64,000 nucleotides of DNA from Sarcodiotheca gaudichaudii. Its lineage: Eukaryota > Rhodophyta > Florideophyceae > Gigartinales > Solieriaceae. The stretch's first letter is position 1. Every line of letters starts with the position of its first letter. The DNA lies in contig JAUKVZ010000001.1 of the NCBI GenBank assembly GCA_032355985.1, positions 744,001 through 808,000 of the forward strand, written 5' to 3'. Of the stretch, positions 58,360 through 64,000 are shown piece by piece. The notes under the pieces were generated by a model. That model saw nothing but the letters and a program-made list of their open reading frames with translations. It had not been told where the DNA came from and ran no database searches. The position numbers were made by a program, and so were the translations under genes.

Positions 58360-59496
58360 ATGCGGATCACACGTTTCGTGTCGACCGATGGGCGCGAGAT
58401 GCTCGGGCGCGAGCTTGGCGACGGGCGGGCGACACCGCTGTCGGACCCTCTCGGCCTGCTGGATGGCGCCCCGGCGTCTGATCTGCTGGGTCGGCGTCTT
58501 CGCGGGCTTCGAGCGCTTGTCGCTGATGATGATGAGGGGATGCGGGAGACTGTGTGCCGCGTGCTGGAGAAGTTCGCATGCGAGACGCTGGCGTGCTGTG
58601 ACGGGGCTGAGGCTGTGTCTGCGATCAAGGGCGAGGAAGTCGACCTTGTGGTGTCGGACATCGCGATGCCTCATTACAACGGGTACGAGGTGTTCAGCGC
58701 GGCGAGGAATCGCAGCGAGCACATGCCGGTCGTATTGATCACGGGGTTCGGGTATGACCCGAATCATTCGCTGGTGCGGGCATCGAAGGATGGCCTGGCG
58801 GCGGCGCTTTTTAAGCCGTTTACGCCGCAGCAGCTTGTTGATGAGATCTGCAAGGCGATTCGCGGGACGGCGCAGCCCTTGAGCAGCAGTTTCGTTGAGG
58901 CGGGCTCGCCGGTTGAGATGAGCGATATGCGTTCGCCGGTGCGGCCGCATCGGGCGATCGAGATCGTCATGGGTCCAGAGGGGCGGAAGAGTGGCGGCGC
59001 CCGTTCGACGCGCGATCTGGAGGCTGGATCATTCGTTGAGGCGCCGCATGGGTTGCCTGTGGGCGACGATGGCGGCGAGGTTTCGGGTCATCTTGCGATC
59101 GTGATCGGCATGGCGGTGAACCGGGAATCGGCGGAGTCGGCGGAGCGCAGCATTGTCGGGTTCTCACCGGCGGTGGTTGTGCGCTCGAGCGCCGGTGTTC
59201 ATTGGGCGCTGGGTCCGTCGGTGATCACTCCGGATGAGATTCCGGAGGATGCGACGCTGGTGGTGTCTGTGAATGGAAGTCCGCTGCGAAGCGTGAGCGT
59301 GACGGGCGGGCGGGAGCCGCTGGCTCGGTTGCTGACGGAGGTCAATGGGACGCCACTTTCGGCGGCGGATGTGGTGTTCCCCCCTGCCATCACTGGTCTG
59401 CTTGCGGCGGCGCCGGTCGCGGTCGGGGCGGGCGACCATATTGATGTGACGCTGGAGGGTCTGCCTGCGCTGTCGCGGGACGTGACGCGGGCGTGA
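58360..59496 (+). CDS. Response-regulator receiver domain embedded in a degenerate FAH-like protein
   Basis: A 378-residue protein that reads as two halves of a fumarylacetoacetate-hydrolase (FAH) protein with a receiver between them. Residues 1-48 (MRITRFVSTDGREMLG) look like the FAH N-terminal DUF2437-type lobe. A complete receiver (51-168) follows: acidic D56-D58, phosphoacceptor Asp100 in VVSDIAMP, Thr128, Lys152 in LFKPF. Residues about 215-376 match the FAH core: HLAIVIGMAV, VITPDEIPEDATLVVSVNGS and VGAGDHIDVTLEGLPALSRDV. The metal-binding Glu-x-Glu is replaced (SGHLAIVIG), so the fold is probably non-catalytic. GGAG 7 bases upstream fixes the ATG. It is first of three signalling genes. 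Confidence 0.8.
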   Translation: MRITRFVSTDGREMLGRELGDGRATPLSDPLGLLDGAPASDLLGRRLRGLRALVADDDEGMRETVCRVLEKFACETLACCDGAEAVSAIKGEEVDLVVSDIAMPHYNGYEVFSAARNRSEHMPVVLITGFGYDPNHSLVRASKDGLAAALFKPFTPQQLVDEICKAIRGTAQPLSSSFVEAGSPVEMSDMRSPVRPHRAIEIVMGPEGRKSGGARSTRDLEAGSFVEAPHGLPVGDDGGEVSGHLAIVIGMAVNRESAESAERSIVGFSPAVVVRSSAGVHWALGPSVITPDEIPEDATLVVSVNGSPLRSVSVTGGREPLARLLTEVNGTPLSAADVVFPPAITGLLAAAPVAVGAGDHIDVTLEGLPALSRDVTRA

Positions 59497-59521
59497 GTTT
59501 CGTTGCGAGGGCGGATCTGTC

Positions 59522-62500
59522 ATGACGCTACGGCGGAAGACGCTCATCATCATCTGCGTGTCTGTATTCAGCGGTGTCGCGCTGATGTATGCCGCGGGCC
59601 GGCTGATTCTGCTGGAGCGGTTCGGCCAGCTTGAGCGGATTGAAGCGACGCGCGATGTCGAGCGTGTCGTCGGCGCGCTGGATCGTGACATCGAGCAGTT
59701 GTCGCTCTTTGCAAGCGACTATGCGGCGTGGGATGACACGTACGATTTCATTGAGACGCGTGCGCCTGAGTATTCGGGCTCGAATCTGACGTTTACGACG
59801 TTTGTCGATAATCGCGTGAACTCGATTCTGTATTTCAACCGGTTCGGCGAGCCGGTGGCGCATTACTCGCGGGATCTGGAGACGGCGCTGCAGGTGGACA
59901 CGCCGGAGGCGCTGCTGGAGATTCTGGAGACGCATCCGTCACTGGGTTCACACTCGACGACGATGGATCATCACTCCGGGCTGCTGTGGATTGATGGGCA
60001 GCTGTACATGATTTCGTCACAGCCGATCGTGACGAGTGATCGCGAGGGGCCGATTCGCGGATCGCTGATGATGGTTCGTCTGATGGACGAGGAGGAGAAG
60101 GCGCGCCTCGCGGAGACGACGCTGCTTGATGTGAGTCTGAATCCGGTGCTGGGATCGTTTCAGGGCGATTCGTGGCGGCAGGTTCTGCTTTCGGTGGTGG
60201 ATCGCAATCGGATTGACGGGAGTGTGATCATTCCCGATGCGCTGGGGGCGCCGGTGGCGGAGATTGTGGCGCGTTTGCCGCGGCCGGTGATGCAGGAGGG
60301 TCGGCGGGCGGTGCTGTACCTGCTGATCGCGGTGCTGATCATCGGGCTGGGGCTTGGCGGGATGATGATTGCGCTGCTGGAGAGCGTTGTGATCCGGCGG
60401 ATGAGCGAGCTGAGCGAGAAGGTGCAGTCGATCGGCACGGCTTCGAAGACGGGCGAGCGGATCGGGGTGTCGGGGCGTGATGAGGTGTCACAGCTTGCGG
60501 CGACGATCAACGGCACGCTGGAGGCTCTGGAGCTTTCGCAGGATGCGCTGCGATATGTCGGGCGGAATGCGCGCTGTCTCTTGTGGACGGCGGAGGCGCG
60601 GCAGTCGGGCGCCGGCACGGTGGATTTTCGTTTTTCGATTCAGGATGAGGAAGCGGCGCAGCGTGTGTTTCCCCTGGCGCTTGCGGCGGGCGCAAGCTAC
60701 GCGGAGACGTGGCGGCGTTCGATTCCGGAGGAGGATCGGGTTCGACTTCGTGAACGGGCGCAGCAGGCGCTGCAGTCGGACGAGGGGTCGTACTCGGTTG
60801 AGTATCGCGTGCGACTGGCGGATGGCTCGGAGCGTTGGATTGCGGAAGAAGTGGATGTGCAGCGGCGCGGGCCGGATCGATGGCGGCTTGCGGGTGTGGG
60901 CACGGATGTGACGACGCGGCGCGAGGCGGCGGAGGAAGTGCAGCGGGCGCGGGATGCGGCGCTGGATGTGGCGCGGCTGAAGTCGGACTTCCTGGCGAAC
61001 ATGAGCCATGAGATCAGGACGCCGATGAATGGCATTCTGGGCATGACGCAGCTTCTGATGGAGTCGGATCTCAGTGAGGAGCAGCGGGAGCAGCTTGGCA
61101 TGGTGCGATCGAGCGCCGAGACGCTGCTGCGTGTGATCAACGACATACTGGATTTCTCGAAGATCGAAGCAGGACGCATGGAGGTGGCGGAGGGCGTCTT
61201 CTGTCTGCGGCGGACGCTGGATGATGCGCTGGCGCTTCTCTCATTGCAGGCGCAGACGAAGGGTCTTGTGCTGACGGTTGATGTAGCGCCGGATGTGCCG
61301 GAGCGTGTGCTTGGCGATCCGGTTCGACTGACGCAGGTGATCTCGAACCTGACGAGCAATGGCATCAAGTTCACGGATTCGGGAGAAGTGCGGATTGATG
61401 TGAGCCTGCAGAAGCAGCGCGGCGATCGGATGGAGATTCTGACGCGAGTACGCGATACAGGGCTGGGCATTGAACCTGACAAGCAGGAAGTGATCTTCGA
61501 GTCGTTCCGGCAGGCGGACACCTCGACCACGCGGCGCTTCGGCGGGACGGGGCTGGGGCTTGCGATCTGTCAGCGGCTGGTTGAGCTGATGGGCGGGAGC
61601 ATCTGGCTGGAGAGCATGCCGGGTCAGGGAAGCACGTTCTTGTTTACGGTTGAAGTGCGCTCGTGTGAGGAGGATGTGCCCGATGCGCCGCCGTCAGGCT
61701 CGGCGATGGTGATCGATTCGTGTGCGGCGACGGTGGAAGCGATTGCGCATCGGCTGGAGCGGTATGGCGTGCGCACGGTTGATGAAGCAGCATCGGATGA
61801 GCCCGTGCATTTCGCTCTGGTGAGCGCCGCCAGGAGTGAGGATGAGACGACGGCCGCTGTCGAACGGGCGCGGGCGCGACTGACATCCGATGGCGAGGTG
61901 CGACTGCTGACGCATGAGCTTGCGCGCGCAGAAGCGGAGCGCGTTTCTGCGCGACTCGTCTTGCGGCGGCCGCTGATCAAGCCGGTGCGGGAGCGGGAGA
62001 TTGCGCGACTGGTGGAGCGGGTCTTCGGCGTGCGATTCGATGATGAATGGGGTGCGGGGGCGGATGTCGAAGAGGCGCAGGTGGAGGCGCTGGGGCCGAT
62101 GCGCGTGCTGGTCGCTGAGGACAACAAGGTGAATCAGCGGGTGACGCAGCGTCTGCTTGAGAAGGCGGGGCATCGGGTGGAAATCGTGGAGGATGGCGCG
62201 GTGGCCGTGGAGCAGGCGCTGACGGGAGACTTCGATGTGGGGCTTTTTGATATTCAGATGCCGGTGATGGGCGGTGAGGAAGCGGCGCGGCGCATCCGGG
62301 CGGCGGAGGGTGATGGACGGCATTTGCCGCTGATCGCGCTGACGGCGCATGCAATGCGCGGGGACAAGGAGCGATTTCTGGCGTCGGGGATGGATGGGTA
62401 TGTGACGAAGCCGGTGGAGGCTTCGGCTCTTTACGCGGAGATGGCGCGGGTGCTTTCCGGGACGGAGAGTGTGATCGAAAGTCATGAGGCGGCGCTGGAG

Positions 62501-62845
62501 GATCGCATCGATCTGGATGCGGTGGCGTCGCGTCTGGGCGGGGATCGGGAGCTTGCGCTGGAGGCGCTTTCGCTTTTCCGTGAGGATTGCTCGAAGCGGA
62601 TGCAGGAGATTGACAGCGCGCTTGCGACGGGCGTGTGGTCGGAGGTTTCGCGGACAGCGCATGGCCTGCGCGGGGCGCTTGGGCAGATCGCCAGCGTTCG
62701 GGGCGCTCAGGCGGCGGCGCGGCTGGAGCGGTGCAGCGATGAGGAAGATGCGGAGGGTTGCCGCGGGGCGATTGCGGAACTGAAGTCGGAGATCGCGGCG
62801 CTGCTTGCGCAGATCGACGGAATCGGTGAGAATGGGCACTCATGA
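59522..62845 (+). CDS. Hybrid histidine kinase with CHASE4, HAMP, PAS, receiver and Hpt domains
   Basis: A 1107-residue sensor kinase. Helix 1 (8-30) and helix 2 (262-290) bracket an extracytoplasmic CHASE4-type domain (SLFASDYAAWDDTYDFI). Then come HAMP (about 290-340), a PAS-like domain (345-470), HisKA with His496 (SHEIRTPMNG), and the ATPase domain (N box ISNLTSNGIKFTD, G1 DTGLGI, G2 GGTGLGLAI). A degenerate receiver (727-835) lacks the Asp but keeps the Lys (LIKPV), a true receiver follows (EDN at 866-868, Asp910, Lys963), and a C-terminal Hpt has His1047 (TAHGLRGALG). It forms a complete phosphorelay in one chain. Its stop overlaps the next ATG. The signal sensed is unknown. Confidence 0.9.
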   Translation: MTLRRKTLIIICVSVFSGVALMYAAGRLILLERFGQLERIEATRDVERVVGALDRDIEQLSLFASDYAAWDDTYDFIETRAPEYSGSNLTFTTFVDNRVNSILYFNRFGEPVAHYSRDLETALQVDTPEALLEILETHPSLGSHSTTMDHHSGLLWIDGQLYMISSQPIVTSDREGPIRGSLMMVRLMDEEEKARLAETTLLDVSLNPVLGSFQGDSWRQVLLSVVDRNRIDGSVIIPDALGAPVAEIVARLPRPVMQEGRRAVLYLLIAVLIIGLGLGGMMIALLESVVIRRMSELSEKVQSIGTASKTGERIGVSGRDEVSQLAATINGTLEALELSQDALRYVGRNARCLLWTAEARQSGAGTVDFRFSIQDEEAAQRVFPLALAAGASYAETWRRSIPEEDRVRLRERAQQALQSDEGSYSVEYRVRLADGSERWIAEEVDVQRRGPDRWRLAGVGTDVTTRREAAEEVQRARDAALDVARLKSDFLANMSHEIRTPMNGILGMTQLLMESDLSEEQREQLGMVRSSAETLLRVINDILDFSKIEAGRMEVAEGVFCLRRTLDDALALLSLQAQTKGLVLTVDVAPDVPERVLGDPVRLTQVISNLTSNGIKFTDSGEVRIDVSLQKQRGDRMEILTRVRDTGLGIEPDKQEVIFESFRQADTSTTRRFGGTGLGLAICQRLVELMGGSIWLESMPGQGSTFLFTVEVRSCEEDVPDAPPSGSAMVIDSCAATVEAIAHRLERYGVRTVDEAASDEPVHFALVSAARSEDETTAAVERARARLTSDGEVRLLTHELARAEAERVSARLVLRRPLIKPVREREIARLVERVFGVRFDDEWGAGADVEEAQVEALGPMRVLVAEDNKVNQRVTQRLLEKAGHRVEIVEDGAVAVEQALTGDFDVGLFDIQMPVMGGEEAARRIRAAEGDGRHLPLIALTAHAMRGDKERFLASGMDGYVTKPVEASALYAEMARVLSGTESVIESHEAALEDRIDLDAVASRLGGDRELALEALSLFREDCSKRMQEIDSALATGVWSEVSRTAHGLRGALGQIASVRGAQAAARLERCSDEEDAEGCRGAIAELKSEIAALLAQIDGIGENGHS

Positions 62846-63444
62846 GAGCGTTGATTGCCGAGGATGATCCGATTTCACGTCGCCTGCTGGAGCGGCTGCT
62901 GCCCAAGTGGGGCTATGAGCTGACGGTGGCGGAGTCGGGCGATGCGGCGCTGGAGCAGGCGAAGGAGGCGGATTCGCCGCGGCTGCTGGTGCTGGACTGG
63001 ATGATGCCGGGGATGAGCGGGCCTGATGTGTCGCGCGCGCTGCGGCTGCTGGATCACGGATCGGAGTATTACATTCTGCTGCTGACGGCCAAGTCGGAGC
63101 AGGATGAGATCGTCGAGGGTTTGTGCTCGGGCGTTGATGACTACGTCAACAAGCCATTTCATGCGGATGAGCTTCGAGCGCGGCTGGCCTGCGGGCGGCG
63201 GGTGCTTGAGCTTCAATCACAGCTTGCTTCGCGTGTGAAGGAGCTGGAAGCGGCGCTTGCGCGGGTGGATGAGCTGCAGGGGCTGTTGCCGATTTGCGCG
63301 TATTGCAAGCGAATTCGCGAAGGCGATGAGTACATTCACTCGGTGGAGCAGTACATCGCAACGCGCAGCAAGGCTGAGTTCAGCCATGGCGTGTGCCCGG
63401 ACTGCTATGCGAAGCACGTGCAGCCGCAGATTGATGCGTTGTAG
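62842..63444 (+). CDS. Response regulator with four-cysteine C-terminal module
   Basis: A 200-residue receiver protein with no DNA-binding domain. The receiver has IAEDDP, phosphoacceptor Asp52 in VLDWMMPG, LLTAKS and Lys104 in VNKPF. A coiled-coil linker (SQLASRVKELEAALARVDEL) leads to a C-terminal module with Cys152 and Cys155 (LPICAYCKRIR), DEYIHSVEQYIATRSKAEFS and Cys185 and Cys188 (CPDCY). This LPICAYCK...CPDC arrangement is known as a small zinc-ribbon-like tail in signalling proteins and could bind metal or partner protein. ATGA overlap with the kinase implies coupled expression. Output target unknown. Confidence 0.85.
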   Translation: MRALIAEDDPISRRLLERLLPKWGYELTVAESGDAALEQAKEADSPRLLVLDWMMPGMSGPDVSRALRLLDHGSEYYILLLTAKSEQDEIVEGLCSGVDDYVNKPFHADELRARLACGRRVLELQSQLASRVKELEAALARVDELQGLLPICAYCKRIREGDEYIHSVEQYIATRSKAEFSHGVCPDCYAKHVQPQIDAL

Positions 63445-63459
63445 GATCGCCGGCGCGTG

Positions 63460-64000
63460 TTACGCGATTGATCGCGCGTGTGCGTAGAGCTTCGCGACCA
63501 TCTTCCAGTTGATGATGTTCATGAAGTTCTTGACGTATTCGGCGCGGCGGTTCTGATATTTGATGTAGTAGGCGTGCTCCCAGACGTCGACGCCAAGCAG
63601 CGGCGTGACGCCGGACATGAGCATGTTCTGCTGCTTCTCGCCCTGCATGATCATGAGGCGTTCGGAGATGGGCTCGAAGACGAGCCAGCCCCAGCCGGAG
63701 CCTTCGACGGTGCGTGCGGCGGCCTGGAACTGATCAGAGAACTGATCGAAGGAGCCGAAGTCGGTCTCGATGGCGTGGGCGAGATCGCCGGATTCGAGTT
63801 CGCCGCCGCCCTGTGACTTCGGCGCCATGGTGATCCAGAAGAGTGAGTGATTGGCGTGGCCGGAGCCATTGAATGAGAGTTCGTGCGTCCAGTACTTGAT
63901 GAGATCGTTGTCGTTGTCGCGGCGAGCCTTGGCAAGGGCTGCGACGGCCTTGTTGGCGCCGCGAACGTAGCCTGCGTGATGCTTGTCGTGATGGATGCGC
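63460..64000 (-). CDS. Superoxide dismutase (Mn/Fe family), N-terminus beyond the right edge
   Basis: The window shows about 179 C-terminal residues of a Mn/Fe-type superoxide dismutase, which turns superoxide into peroxide and oxygen. Metal ligands are His in the HHDKHHAGYV helix (the first visible), His in GHANHSLFW, and Asp and His in VDVWEHAYYIKYQ. The C-terminus RRAEYVKNFMNIINWKMVAK is typical. The start lies off the right edge, so the leader is unseen. The gene runs convergently into the response-regulator gene with a 15-base space and no clear terminator. Mn versus Fe preference cannot be told confidently from these residues. Confidence 0.93.
   Translation of the reverse strand, partial: RIHHDKHHAGYVRGANKAVAALAKARRDNDNDLIKYWTHELSFNGSGHANHSLFWITMAPKSQGGGELESGDLAHAIETDFGSFDQFSDQFQAAARTVEGSGWGWLVFEPISERLMIMQGEKQQNMLMSGVTPLLGVDVWEHAYYIKYQNRRAEYVKNFMNIINWKMVAKLYAHARSIA

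Noticed and set aside
1-64000. CRISPR array, tRNA/rRNA gene, insertion sequence or prophage
   Set aside because: No regularly spaced direct repeats, no cloverleaf or rRNA-like sequence in the short intergenic spaces, no transposase, integrase or phage structural genes.

Overview
The window is a high-GC bacterial draft or metagenome scaffold (10 Ns at 38608-38617) that reads as Planctomycetota, most likely class Phycisphaerae. The main clues are exported proteins ending in paired dockerin-like calcium-binding repeats of the D-x-D-G-D-G ... SDLA ... LGLWGPC type (10908-12944, 40772-42127, 42154-43512, 54117-56516, 56701-58200), a PEP-CTERM-like protein, and an FG-GAP/LVIVD-rich secretome. The taxonomic placement is an inference from these families. 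About 49 genes are supported. I see no rRNA, tRNA, CRISPR array, insertion sequence or prophage, and no gene-free stretch over 300 bases (the largest is about 270, at 4743-5015).

Layout. 1-9.3 kb (mostly minus): the start of an RND-type efflux adaptor behind a MarR regulator with a perfect palindrome upstream, an alpha/beta hydrolase, ClpX, a small SHOCT-like membrane protein, a PEP-CTERM protein, an exported amidohydrolase, trigger factor and a DUF1570 metallopeptidase-like protein. 9.6-17.3 kb: a solitary NuoB, a coiled-coil exported protein, an LVIVD-repeat protein, QueG, a TIM-barrel epimerase-like protein and an M28 lipoprotein peptidase. 17.4-21.5 kb: gcvPA - DUF1028 lipoprotein - gcvPB. 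21.5-26.1 kb: CsrA, a NifU-like protein, a lipoprotein, an M48 peptidase and DapF. 26.2-29.5 kb: a three-gene set (SucC-like, SucD-like, citrate-synthase-like) that matches a split citryl-CoA synthetase plus citryl-CoA lyase. 29.5-39.3 kb: GNAT, ECF sigma with a DUF6768-like membrane partner, an HD-like protein, a DUF4139-like protein, aconitase, an NmrA-type reductase and two tandem DUF900-type lipoprotein hydrolases.

At about 39.3-39.45 kb the plus strand changes sharply from C-rich to G-rich, as at a replication origin or a rearrangement or assembly join. Beyond it: NAD-type isocitrate dehydrogenase, two tandem FG-GAP/dockerin proteins, NhaD, a DUF1579-like protein, MmgE/PrpD, DinB, an arginine-succinyltransferase-type catabolic cluster (M20 hydrolase, class III aminotransferase, AstA, AstD), two dockerin proteins, and a signalling operon: a receiver domain embedded in a degenerate fumarylacetoacetate-hydrolase-like protein, a CHASE4 hybrid histidine kinase and a receiver protein with a four-cysteine tail. 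A superoxide dismutase runs off the right end.

How parts work together: aconitase, isocitrate dehydrogenase and the citryl-CoA module all handle citrate, although they are spread over 14 kb. GcvPA/GcvPB form the glycine decarboxylase P-protein. AstA/aminotransferase/AstD would take succinylated arginine or ornithine to succinylglutamate, with the M20 hydrolase a candidate desuccinylase. The FAH-REC / kinase / receiver genes form one phosphorelay unit. Starts were moved inward from the longest reading frame wherever a ribosome-binding site, signal peptide or family N-terminus argued for it.
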